Source: Agitococcus sp. (GTDB lineage: Bacteria; Pseudomonadota; Gammaproteobacteria; Pseudomonadales; Moraxellaceae). Taken from it: DNA of 32,292 nt. The stretch spans positions 1 to 32,292 of the forward strand of contig JAUSLJ010000030.1 in the NCBI GenBank assembly GCA_030646715.1, in the 5' to 3' direction. The notes under the pieces were generated by a model. It saw only the letters and a list, made by a program, of their open reading frames with translations, had not been told where the DNA came from and did no database searches. Position numbers and translations under genes: made by a program. Positions 25,073 through 32,292 of this stretch are shown here, one piece after another (the first letter of the stretch is position 1; every line of letters begins with the position of its first letter).

Positions 25073-26281
25073 TTGTCATTACTGCGTAAGCTGAGTCTTC
25101 TAGTCGTTGACTTACAAAAAATGCTGACTAATAAAATGGGGTCTCCCCAGCAACGTGCTAAAAAAACATTTAGAGCGTATGACATAACACCTGTTGTGGG
25201 TTCATCGGCCTCCTCTTCTGAAATGATGCACCCTGACATTATGCAAGTGGTGCGAGTGATACGAGAAACCGCAGATACAGTCAGTTTGGTTATGTCTCGC
25301 CAAGATAAACACACTATTCAGTTTGTGCCAGGCATGTTTTATACCGTGATTGCTACCATTGATGGCGTAGAATATCGTCGAGCGTACTCTATTTCGAGTG
25401 CTAGTACTGAAGCACACACGGTCACTATTACCATTAAGCGCGTTCAAGACGGCTTAGTGTCTAATTGGATCAACGACCATGTTTTAGAAGGGACGTTATT
25501 GCGCGTATTTGGGCCATCGGGTACGTTTGTACTGTTGCCTGACAGCACCCAAAAACGCCATATTTTATTGATTGGTGGTGGCAGTGGAATTACGCCGCTC
25601 ATGTCTATCAGCAAAAGTGTATTGGCTATTGAGTCCGAAAGCACCATTCACTTGCTATATGGTAATCGTTCAAAAGAAGAGGCCATTTTTTTTGACGAAT
25701 TTAAACGGCTTCAAAAACAATACAGTGATCGTTTGACAATACGTCATGTACTTGAAACACCTGCTGCGGACTGGAAAGGCGGCAAAGGACGTTTAGACCG
25801 ATCCACGTTTGCTCAAGAATTAGACCATTTAGCCACACTTAACATCAACGAAAGTGCTGTGTATATGTGTGGACCAGAACCGATGATGGATGGTGTTCGT
25901 GCTGAATTACTCAGTCGCGGTATGCTTGCCAAACACATTCACCAAGAACGCTTTACTCCAGCACCCACACACAAGAATGCACTTTCCTATGCACCACAAG
26001 CCTTAATCATTCATGTCAATGGCAAGACATGGAAAGGCCAGTCAAAACCTAGTGAGACTTTATTAGAGTCAGGTCTAGCATTGTCGGCAGATATGCAGTT
26101 TTCTTGCACTATGGGCGGATGTGGTCGCTGTCGTATCAAAATTTTGCAGGGAGACGTAGAAATGGACGAGCCCAACTGTCTTACTGCTGAAGAGCATACT
26201 GCTCGCTATGCTTTGTCCTGCATTACTCGGCCACTCAGTGCGGTCGAATTTGAAATTGCCCCACCCAACGTCACATTATAA
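25073..26281 (+). CDS. NAD(P)H flavin reductase with C-terminal [2Fe-2S] ferredoxin domain
   Basis: A 402-residue electron-transfer protein. The FAD/FMN-binding barrel has RAYSISS (103-109), the nucleotide fold has GGGSGITP (168-175) and YMCGPEPMM (264-272), and a plant-type ferredoxin domain has Cys345, Cys350, Cys353 and Cys383. This order is that of HMP/PaaE-like oxygenase reductases. The TTG start at 25073 is chosen because TAGGGGGA precedes it at normal spacing and no ATG in frame fits. It lies 17 nt before a ferritin-like diiron protein, so it very probably feeds electrons to that enzyme. It might also reduce the divergent PF10118 protein or AlkB. Confidence 0.9.
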   Translation: MSLLRKLSLLVVDLQKMLTNKMGSPQQRAKKTFRAYDITPVVGSSASSSEMMHPDIMQVVRVIRETADTVSLVMSRQDKHTIQFVPGMFYTVIATIDGVEYRRAYSISSASTEAHTVTITIKRVQDGLVSNWINDHVLEGTLLRVFGPSGTFVLLPDSTQKRHILLIGGGSGITPLMSISKSVLAIESESTIHLLYGNRSKEEAIFFDEFKRLQKQYSDRLTIRHVLETPAADWKGGKGRLDRSTFAQELDHLATLNINESAVYMCGPEPMMDGVRAELLSRGMLAKHIHQERFTPAPTHKNALSYAPQALIIHVNGKTWKGQSKPSETLLESGLALSADMQFSCTMGGCGRCRIKILQGDVEMDEPNCLTAEEHTARYALSCITRPLSAVEFEIAPPNVTL

Positions 26282-26298
26282 CAAACTGGAGTCATATC

Positions 26299-27495
26299 AT
26301 GAATACACCTCTTGATAGCATTCGTAATATATTGCCCGTTCATGTCCGCAACCGTGTAGATGGCTTAATGGAAGCCGCTGATATTTTTGCGTCGATGAAA
26401 AGCCCTAGCGTCATGCGCGCTATTGCTCCTTCGGCCGTGCGTGGTTTATTGTTTAGTGCTGGCAAGCATAGTGATACTAGCGATATGCCCGCCTCTCATT
26501 CTGCGCATTTTAATTGGGCATATCCCCATGACCATCCAGAAATGCTTGAATTGTATGAGCGTGCAAAACTCGGGCAATGGAATGGCTCTGATTTGCCATG
26601 GCATACTTCCGTTGACCCCTTAAACGCTGAAATACCCGTTGCGCCTATAGACTTAATAGATCTAAATATCGCTAAATCTATGGGTATTAAGTTTGAAGGT
26701 AAAGAGCATATGCGTATGGTACATTCCATGGCTAGTTGGATGCTCTCTCAGTTCTTGCACGGCGAACAAGGCGCATTGTTGGCAGCTGCCCAAGTCACAG
26801 AATCTGTCAAATTTTACGATGGTAAATTGTACGGTGCCACTCAAGTGATGGATGAAGCGCGTCATGTCGAAGTATTTCAGCGTTATATTACCGAAAAGCT
26901 GGGTAAAATGTATCACATCAACGATAACTTATTTGTGATTATTGATGCATTAATGACCGACTCACGATGGGACTTAAAGTTTTTAGGTATGCAAATTATG
27001 GTTGAAGGTTTAGCTTTGGGAGCATTTGGCTTTTTATACCAAAGCACTAAAGAGCCTTTGCTGAAAGAGTTGCTCAAATATGTGATTCAAGATGAAGCGC
27101 GTCATGTGCATTACGGCGTGTTAGCCTTAAAAGAACACATTAATTATGGCATTTCTAAATCAGAGCGCAACGAACGCGAAGATTGGGCTTATGAAGTTGC
27201 TCTATTGATGCGTAATCGTTTTATGGCCTATGAAGTCTATGAAGAGTGGTATGACGGCACTAGTGTGACTCGTAGCCAATGGCGAGAGCTGATTATGAAT
27301 TCGCCAGGTATGCAGCGTTTCCGTAAAACTATGTTTACCCGTTTAGTGCCTAACATTCGCGAAATTGGGTTGTTATCTGACCGTATTCGCCCACACTACG
27401 AACAAGCGGGGCTTGGCATTTACTTTGCTGGTCAGGCCGCTCCCGAAGTAACTGGCGAGCAAATGGTTACAGAGTTGGATCGCGAATCTGCTTAA
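26299..27495 (+). CDS. ferritin-like diiron oxygenase/desaturase-type protein
   Basis: A 398-residue protein with a complete class I diiron pattern: Glu156 (HGEQGALLAA), Glu186/His189 (MDEARHVEVF), Glu236 (MVEGLALGAF) and Glu266/His269 (QDEARHVHYG). The two DEARHV motifs are typical of ribonucleotide-reductase-R2-like oxidases, soluble oxygenases and acyl-ACP desaturases. An N-terminal region of about 130 residues without metal ligands is unassigned. It is cotranscribed with the flavin/[2Fe-2S] reductase 17 nt upstream and followed by a terminator. An O2-activating hydroxylase or desaturase acting on a fatty or alkane-derived substrate is the best inference. Confidence 0.82.
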   Translation: MNTPLDSIRNILPVHVRNRVDGLMEAADIFASMKSPSVMRAIAPSAVRGLLFSAGKHSDTSDMPASHSAHFNWAYPHDHPEMLELYERAKLGQWNGSDLPWHTSVDPLNAEIPVAPIDLIDLNIAKSMGIKFEGKEHMRMVHSMASWMLSQFLHGEQGALLAAAQVTESVKFYDGKLYGATQVMDEARHVEVFQRYITEKLGKMYHINDNLFVIIDALMTDSRWDLKFLGMQIMVEGLALGAFGFLYQSTKEPLLKELLKYVIQDEARHVHYGVLALKEHINYGISKSERNEREDWAYEVALLMRNRFMAYEVYEEWYDGTSVTRSQWRELIMNSPGMQRFRKTMFTRLVPNIREIGLLSDRIRPHYEQAGLGIYFAGQAAPEVTGEQMVTELDRESA

Positions 27496-27509
27496 TAGAT
27501 GAGATACTT

Positions 27510-27548
27510 AGCCTTGAATAATTGTTAATCCGTTATTTGAGGCTTTTG
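27510..27548 (+). terminator. rho-independent-type terminator after the diiron gene
   Basis: AGCCT (27510-27514) pairs with AGGCT (27540-27544), and the stem continues inward through G-U and A-T pairs (AATAA with TTATT). TTTT follows. It starts 15 nt after the stop of the diiron gene. Confidence 0.65.
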
Positions 27549-27613
27549 TTGAAATATCTTACTCGTCTACTATTCTTGGCCCCTGAAAGTATCACATGTA
27601 AAAAACAGATGCC

Positions 27614-28117
27614 ATGAAAATAAAAGTCTTCAATCCGCAGGTCGAACCTACAACTATTGATGAGTTTAAAAAAGCGATTGCACAATTAACTCATCTCAAC
27701 ACCGCTCTGCATAAAAAAATCGCGCAGCTTGAAACACAAAATATTTGCCTTCATACAATCATTGATCATATTCCTATCGCAATGTTTGTTAAAAATGCAC
27801 GCGATAACTTTAAAATTACATTATGGAATAAAACAGCAGAAACCACTTTTAACCTCAGACAAGCCATGGTTATTGGCAAAAAAGCACTTAATTTGTGGCC
27901 AACGGAACAAGCGCTTTCATGTTTAGCTGCTGACGAAAGGGTTGTTCAAGAACAAACCTCTCTTAAAGTCACACAAGAAAACTTCAAAACCACTTATGGC
28001 ACGCGATCACTACAGATTCAAAAAATTCCGATTGTGAATACCCATGATGGTAAAATTGATCTGTTGTTAAATATGTGTACAGATATTACCGACATAGATG
28101 TAGCGGCTTGCATTTGA
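27614..28117 (+). pseudogene. PAS-domain sensor protein truncated by the transposon
   Basis: A 167-codon frame. Residues about 14-48 form a coiled coil (FKKAIAQLTHLNTALHKKIAQLETQN). They are followed by a PAS domain with IIDHIPIAMFVKNARDNFKITLWNKTAE and a C-terminal strand NMCTDITDID. PAS domains with this TDITD linker normally lead into a GGDEF or kinase output. Here the frame enters the transposon's left repeat after DID and ends within it as VAACI. The output domain is therefore missing and the gene is broken. Confidence 0.75.
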
Positions 28118-28268
28118 AACCGCTCAGGCCTGCATTCAACGCGATTTGAGGCCAGAATTAAGTGCATCTATCGGGGGTCTCAGGACAGGATTAAATGCCA
28201 CTGAGCCTGCATTACATTTTCAGGACTGCATTTCATCGCGTCAGGACAGAATTAACTGCAAATGAAAA
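28099..28268. repeat. left 170-bp terminal inverted repeat with six motif copies
   Basis: It matches the right end (31623-31792, inverted) with 6 mismatches and no gaps. Within it, related words of the form AGGnCnGnATTnA start at 28126, 28149, 28182, 28204, 28222 and 28243, all in one orientation and 18-33 bp apart. These are probable transposase binding sites, as in Tn7, Mu and Tn5053 ends. Confidence 0.85.
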
Positions 28269-28284
28269 TAGTGATGATAGCGCG

Positions 28285-29253
28285 TCAAATAGGCAAGCCA
28301 GCGGCCAGAAATTGACGGCGTAATTCTGTGACACGAGTGGGGTCTAATTGATGATTAAACAAGGCCTTAATTTCAGCAGGTTTGACATCAAATTGTTCCA
28401 CGAGATCTTTCAGGTGGTAGCCATGACGCGTTAATGTTGGCTCAAGATCGTCCAACTGCCGTGACAACACAGACTCGACCAATTCGGCGGATACAGGAAT
28501 TTCCCCTGTTTGATAACCCGCCTCCAGCGACATAGTGAGGTGTAATTGAATTTGTAGTGGCGTGCGCAAACGAGAGGCTAACAAATCAATAGCATCTAGC
28601 GTCAACACCGACTCAACGGTGTTGGCATCACGCATAGAAGTCTTGAGTAACCAATGCAAATATTCACGTTGACTGCCTGCGATACCATCCAAATTAAAGA
28701 CATCGGTTCGAAAGCCGATTTCCTCCATGGTCGGACGACGTAAATCGTTACGCAATTTAGGATGACCTGAAAGAATGACCGACAATCGCCCATCACCATC
28801 CTCAATCACTTCCATCAAACGTTTTAACCCTGTCAGCGTATGCCGATTCAAGTCGTGCGCTTCGTCAACAAACAAGGCAACGGGGCGTTTGTTCTTACGT
28901 ACTAACTCCCGTAACTCACGTTCACGCCGCTCACCCTGTTTGGGAATTTGTATTTTATCGGTACCGAGATCGTAATACAGTGCCGTAATCAGTGTCGCCA
29001 GCTTGATACTGTGCTTTTCCACCGACAAGGATTTGGAGACCGTAATGCGATTTTCCTCCTTCAACTGCTGCTGTAACCGCCTCATGGTCACGGTTTTACC
29101 ACTCCCCACTACGCCACACACCGCAATGAGACGACCTTCTAAAATTGCCCCTTTGATGTCTTTGAGCAATTGTGCGTGCTGTTGCGTTTCATAGTAACCC
29201 GCTTGGCTGAATGGCTGCGTTAGCCCGTAATACTCCATCACTTCAACTCGCAT
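28285..29253 (-). CDS. transposition AAA+ ATPase (TniB / ExeA-like)
   Basis: A 322-residue AAA+ ATPase. Walker A GVVGSGKT is at 47-54, Walker B ALFVDEAHD has Asp130/Glu131, and sensor-like SVILSGHPKLRNDLRRP follows. This is the target-selection ATPase that, like MuB, TniB or TnsC, recruits and activates the transposase (family knowledge). The start LTQPFSQAGYYETQQH is typical of ExeA-like members. Its ATG overlaps the transposase stop by about 11 nt, and it ends 17 bp from the inner edge of the left repeat. Confidence 0.9.
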   Translation of the reverse strand: MRVEVMEYYGLTQPFSQAGYYETQQHAQLLKDIKGAILEGRLIAVCGVVGSGKTVTMRRLQQQLKEENRITVSKSLSVEKHSIKLATLITALYYDLGTDKIQIPKQGERRERELRELVRKNKRPVALFVDEAHDLNRHTLTGLKRLMEVIEDGDGRLSVILSGHPKLRNDLRRPTMEEIGFRTDVFNLDGIAGSQREYLHWLLKTSMRDANTVESVLTLDAIDLLASRLRTPLQIQLHLTMSLEAGYQTGEIPVSAELVESVLSRQLDDLEPTLTRHGYHLKDLVEQFDVKPAEIKALFNHQLDPTRVTELRRQFLAAGLPI

Positions 29254-30904
29254 GATGCTCTCCTATTGCTTGATGACGGAAATAATGGCGCACGCGTGAC
29301 AGTACGGTATGGCGCGTGAGTGTTTCTGCCAAGACCTGATCAATGAAGGCGCGCTCCGCTGATGACAACTTCGCCAATGGGCGAGCAAGGTCATCGGCAA
29401 TCGCGAGTTTGGCCGCAATCGCATGAGGAAATTGGTATTCCAATGACGGAGCATCGAATGGCTGCTTCGGTATCGCTACGGTTCCCATGATCGGTGTTAA
29501 GCGCACATCATCACCTGCCAGTGCCGCTATGGGTAAGCCTATTTGATCGGCTAAGGCACGAATACGGTCGGCACGTTCGTCTGCTTTACCCCGTTTGAAC
29601 GCACGATAACGATGTAGGGGAATAGGGCCTGATATCGGATAATAAGGACCCGAACGCTCACCCTCAAATTCGATATAAAGTTCACTGTCAAACAACCCCC
29701 ACAGCAAGATAACTGTTTCACCTGCCATCGCGGGATCCACTTCATACGCTGTTCCGTCAATGGAGATACGTGCATCGACACCGACTTTACGCCGTTCAGG
29801 CTCGCGTGCAAAACGGCAAAATTGCTCCCATGCACACATTTCACGAATCCCTTCTGGGGGTAAATTCGCTAACCAATCGTCGAAACGGGTGTGCGGCTCA
29901 CTGCGATGTCGGCGGAGGTTATAATCATGGATCAAATAACGGTGTAGCCATGCATTCGCTTGCTGTTCTGTTTCAGGCTTGTGAAAGTGGTATAGCGTTT
30001 CATAGGCATCTTTCACCGTACGAAAGGCACGTTCGACCTTGCCTTTGGATCGTGCTGTAGTACGAGAACCATCCGAGCCTGCGGGAAGGTGTGTTAGCCA
30101 TTCAATACCGAGTGCTAACATGACGTTCTGAAAAACACGACTCTTGGCCACAGGGCCATTATCCAGATAAATCAGTTTGGGGCGACCCTGAAAAAGAAAG
30201 GTGGCATCCGCTTTGGCTGTCATCGCGTTAAATAAAAAGCGTAAGGCTGACTCTGCGTCCTCCCCGTAAACACAACGATATTCTTGATAGTTAACACCAC
30301 TACGATCGTCGACCACGCTAAATAACATCAGCGTTGGCATACCTTTCGTGGGGTCGATCCAGTCGGGTTTGTCGATATGCTTGAGATCCGAAGGTGACAT
30401 ATCAAATTGCCAGCAATCATTGCTATGTAGAGCCTGAAAACGGACGGCAGGTGGCTCTCGCTGTAGTCGGCCTTGATCCAAATGCAATTGCCGCAGGTAA
30501 ATATCGACGGTGCTTTTATGCAGTAAGCCTTGTGGGGCTTTGACAAGGCCATGAGCGGTTTCAATGCCATGTTGTTCTAATAAATCAATGGCACGCTGCG
30601 TGGACAGGTGTCGGCCTTTTTTATTGGTGGTACGCAGTTTAAGCGCAGCAACCAGTTCACAGTAATGTTCCAGTTCTGGTTTTGGCAACAGGCGAGGTTT
30701 GCCGTGATCGGCTCGATGTGCAGCCCGAGGTTTTAGACAACGCTTGAGCGCACGGTAGACGGTTGTCGGTGACACCCCATACAACTCCGCCATTGATGTA
30801 ATCTGAGTGACACGTTCGGCACTCTTACGCGGCAGTCGATCCAGTCGTTGCTGTAATTGCAACAACGAGTCAGTGGGAATCTCTTTACGGCGATTGGAGG
30901 GCAT
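29243..30904 (-). CDS. DDE transposase (TniA / Mu-type integrase core)
   Basis: A 553-residue transposase. The N-terminal HTH is at about 32-60 (ITSMAELYGVSPTTVYRALK). The retroviral-integrase-like core has Asp168 (CWQFD), Asp248 (IYLDNG) and Glu291 (KGKVERAF), and a Mu-transposase C-terminal beta-barrel lies around 360-430 (VGVDARISIDGTAYEV). Its length is typical of TniA proteins. Its start lies within the last 20 nt of the resolvase gene and its end overlaps the ATPase start, so the three are translated as one unit. Confidence 0.92.
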   Translation of the reverse strand: MPSNRRKEIPTDSLLQLQQRLDRLPRKSAERVTQITSMAELYGVSPTTVYRALKRCLKPRAAHRADHGKPRLLPKPELEHYCELVAALKLRTTNKKGRHLSTQRAIDLLEQHGIETAHGLVKAPQGLLHKSTVDIYLRQLHLDQGRLQREPPAVRFQALHSNDCWQFDMSPSDLKHIDKPDWIDPTKGMPTLMLFSVVDDRSGVNYQEYRCVYGEDAESALRFLFNAMTAKADATFLFQGRPKLIYLDNGPVAKSRVFQNVMLALGIEWLTHLPAGSDGSRTTARSKGKVERAFRTVKDAYETLYHFHKPETEQQANAWLHRYLIHDYNLRRHRSEPHTRFDDWLANLPPEGIREMCAWEQFCRFAREPERRKVGVDARISIDGTAYEVDPAMAGETVILLWGLFDSELYIEFEGERSGPYYPISGPIPLHRYRAFKRGKADERADRIRALADQIGLPIAALAGDDVRLTPIMGTVAIPKQPFDAPSLEYQFPHAIAAKLAIADDLARPLAKLSSAERAFIDQVLAETLTRHTVLSRVRHYFRHQAIGEHHAS

Positions 30905-31460
30905 CGCGTTCCGCTTCCGTCAGGTAGTTGTATAGCGTGGAACGTCCAACACCCATCATCCGACAGATTTCCTCTACTGTGTGATTTCTCTCGTGATAAA
31001 GCCGTAAAGCAACGGCACGCTTGGTGGGATCAAGACGTTTCTTGCGCCCCCCTTGTCGCCCACGCGCTCTTGCCGCAGACAAACCTGCTTGCGTGCGCTC
31101 ACGAATCAAATGGCGTTCAAACTCGGCTAGTGCGCCGAATAGGTGAAAGACCAGCCGTCCGCCAATGGACGTGGTATCAATATTCTCCTGTACACTACGC
31201 AGACCAACATGGGCAGTATCAAACTGTTCTATCATGGCAATGAGATCTTTTAGTGAGCGTCCCAGCCTATCTAGTCGCCAAATAACCACCGTGTCTCCAG
31301 CGCGCAGACTCATCAGTAATTGACCAAGACCTGTACGATTTGCTTTGACACCACTGGCTCGATCTTCAAAAAGACGTTCGCAACCTGCTTTCTGCAATGC
31401 GTCTCGTTGCAGGTCTAAATGCTGGTCATCTGTTGAAACACGAGCATAGCCAATAATCAT
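30885..31460 (-). CDS. serine resolvase (TniR-like)
   Basis: A 191-residue small serine recombinase. IGYARVSTDDQ carries the catalytic Ser9, RLDRLGRSLKDLI and GALAEFERHLIRERT are the conserved core helices, and a C-terminal Hin-type HTH ends in VEEICRMMGVGRSTLYNYL. ATG 31460 is chosen; a GTG at 31478 would add six residues. It should resolve cointegrates at a res site, probably in the 160 bp upstream. It stands first in the operon, ahead of the transposase, whereas in Tn402/Tn5053 the resolvase is last or separate. Confidence 0.92.
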   Translation of the reverse strand: MIIGYARVSTDDQHLDLQRDALQKAGCERLFEDRASGVKANRTGLGQLLMSLRAGDTVVIWRLDRLGRSLKDLIAMIEQFDTAHVGLRSVQENIDTTSIGGRLVFHLFGALAEFERHLIRERTQAGLSAARARGRQGGRKKRLDPTKRAVALRLYHERNHTVEEICRMMGVGRSTLYNYLTEAERDALQSP

Positions 31461-31622
31461 GGTGCGTCCAGATTTCACGTCAAATTTGAGTGTAGTTGGA
31501 TATTGAAAAAAGGAGTGAGAATTTGGACGGTTATTCGAGGGGATTTTTACGGAAATTGACTATTTTCAAAATGACCATCAAATCATCCTTTGATGGACGC
31601 ACTGGAAGGCCGTTTGGCTGGT
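31461..31622. other. probable res / promoter region of the transposon
   Basis: The 162-bp gap between resolvase and right repeat contains CCATCAAA (31575-31582) and TTTGATGG (31589-31596), a perfect 8-bp inverted repeat with a 6-bp loop. By analogy with other Tn3/tni elements it should hold the res site and the operon promoter. Exact subsites could not be defined. Confidence 0.45.
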
Positions 31623-31792
31623 TTTTCATTTGCAGTTAATTCTGTCCTGACGCGATGAAATGCAGTCCTGAAAATGTAATGCAGGCTCAGTGGCAGTTAA
31701 TCCTGTCCTGAGACCCTCGATAGATGCACTTAATTCTGGCCTCAAATTGTGTTGAATGCTGTCCTGAGCGGTTTCAAATGCAAGCCGCTACA
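31623..31792. repeat. right 170-bp terminal inverted repeat
   Basis: Inverted copy of 28099-28268, about 96% identical by hand comparison (6 differences). It carries the same six motif copies at the same spacings. The motif nearest the tip is closer to consensus here (AGGACAG) than on the left (AGGCCTG). Confidence 0.85.
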
Positions 31793-31896
31793 CATAACGC
31801 TTCGTCAGTGTTATACAGGTCGGTATCGTAGATTGCATCATGGCAAAGGTAATCGGTGTCCCACGGCTCAGCGCAAGACGGGCAAGAAATATCCAT
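31774..31896 (-). pseudogene. small zinc-ribbon protein gene truncated by the transposon
   Basis: ATG at 31896 with AGAGGAT upstream encodes MDISCPSCAEPWDTDYLCHD and continues about 15 residues. It then crosses into the right repeat and stops as VAACI. The CPSC pair and following PWDT resemble small zinc-ribbon proteins often found on plasmids and integrative elements (recalled, not checked). The natural C-terminus with a second cysteine pair is missing. Confidence 0.6.
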
Positions 31897-32042
31897 TAGT
31901 TATCCTCTGGAAAATTGAAATTACCAGAAGAGACCTACGTTCATCAGGTGATGAGTTTTAATAAGCGTTGGTCATCACACAAAATACTTAAAACTGATGT
32001 TAATTATTTTTCAATTGAATACGATCAAAATGCAATTATTTC

Positions 32043-32060
32043 AATTTAGCATGCTAAATT
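32043..32060. promoter_or_regulatory. second KorB-operator-like palindrome AATTTAGCATGCTAAATT
   Basis: A perfect 18-bp palindrome identical to the core of the 46-bp palindrome at 1973-2018. It lies 100 bp before the start of the gene at 32160, in an AT-rich region. It is a candidate binding site for the plasmid's ParB protein or a related repressor. Confidence 0.55.
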
Positions 32061-32159
32061 ACGTGCTGGAAAATTATCAGTTGCTAGACATCGTAGACAC
32101 AAAACCACTAATAAAAGTAAAATATATTTTAATTATCGGTGGTTGAAGGAAGTAGAATT

Positions 32160-32292
32160 ATGTCCGTTGATGCGCCAAACGATGACGTACAAAGAATTGA
32201 AAGCATACCTGCTCATGAGTTCAAACGTATTATTCACGCAAGAGGATGGCAAATGAAAGAAGTGTCTGTCCGTTGGGGTATGAGCAGAGTCA
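32160..32292 (+). CDS. N-terminal fragment of a probable HTH protein (partial, runs off the window)
   Basis: The frame starts at ATG 32160 with GAAGGAAG 6 nt upstream. It encodes 44 residues before the edge, including IPAHEFKRIIHARGWQMKEV and then VRWGMSRV, which looks like the start of a helix-turn-helix (RGWQMKEVSVRWGMSR). Plasmid backbone regulators have such small HTH domains, but I cannot name the family. The palindrome at 32043 may control it. Confidence 0.6.
   Translation, partial: MSVDAPNDDVQRIESIPAHEFKRIIHARGWQMKEVSVRWGMSRV

Larger units (their letters stand above)
28099..31792. mobile_element. complete Tn5053/Tn402/Tn7-related transposon, gene order resolvase-transposase-ATPase
   Basis: 3694 bp bounded by 170-bp inverted repeats with TGTAGCGG outer ends. 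TGT...ACA ends, a Mu/TniA-type DDE transposase with its AAA+ partner and a serine resolvase all belong to the tni family. No TniQ or cargo gene is present. The three genes overlap and are all on the minus strand. The flanking 5-mers (ATAGA left, CATAA right) do not match, so the original insertion site has since been rearranged. Confidence 0.85.

Noticed and set aside
28092-31796. ACATA on both sides of the transposon as a 5-bp target duplication
   Set aside because: The left copy lies 2 bp outside the repeat tip and the right copy overlaps it by 1 bp, so the element ends would be asymmetric; treated as coincidence.
31749-31961. 70-codon plus-strand frame at the right transposon end
   Set aside because: It runs across the transposon end and is antisense to a better-supported zinc-ribbon fragment.

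Overview
This window reads as part of a plasmid-like replicon of a gammaproteobacterium. The base composition is AT-leaning, and the AlkB, DUF6091-like and diiron proteins resemble those of Moraxellaceae and related hydrocarbon degraders. The taxonomic guess is an inference; no rRNA or tRNA is visible. Both edges look like plasmid backbone. The left edge carries the end of a ParA-type ATPase and a complete ParB. The right edge carries a truncated small zinc-ribbon gene and the start of a DNA-binding-like gene. Both edges share the palindrome AATTTAGCATGCTAAATT, which resembles the operators bound by the ParB-family protein KorB.

Between the edges lies a catabolic island for alkane or fatty-acyl compounds. 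From left to right: a two-subunit MaoC-type hydratase, an SDR dehydrogenase and an acyl-CoA dehydrogenase (2362-5317); a TetR regulator, then a TetR / periplasmic adaptor / RND pump operon on the minus strand (5371-11094); an AlkB-type alkane monooxygenase (11315-12562); a START-domain lipid-binding protein and its decayed tandem copy (12787-14378); an alpha/beta hydrolase and a GMC alcohol dehydrogenase (14588-17133, minus); a TetR, BtrH-like protein and three hot-dog thioesterases in one operon (17536-20540); a putative solute-binding protein with a frameshifted signal peptide (about 21162-22182); an aldehyde dehydrogenase and a PF10118-type diiron protein (22250-24629, minus); and a ferredoxin-type reductase with a ferritin-like diiron protein (25073-27495, plus).

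Three intergenic regions in the island carry copies of one palindrome, TTTGGTC-N4-GACCAAA, placed on or next to sigma70-like promoters. This suggests that a single repressor, most simply the TetR at 17536, controls the beta-oxidation-like operon, the GMC/thioesterase block and the diiron/reductase block together. A plausible scheme is hydroxylation by AlkB and/or the soluble diiron enzymes, oxidation by the GMC and aldehyde dehydrogenases, then acyl-CoA processing by the ACAD, MaoC, SDR and thioesterases. START, DUF6091-like and RND proteins would handle lipid traffic.

The right part (28099-31792) is a complete 3.7-kb transposon related to the Tn5053/Tn402/Tn7 group. It has near-identical 170-bp terminal inverted repeats containing six repeated motifs, and encodes a serine resolvase, a DDE transposase and an AAA+ ATPase in overlapping order. 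It truncates a PAS-domain gene on one side and a zinc-ribbon gene on the other, with no matching target duplication. An IS5-family remnant (about 1094-1742), a GAF-domain remnant and several hairpin repeats show further decay and rearrangement.
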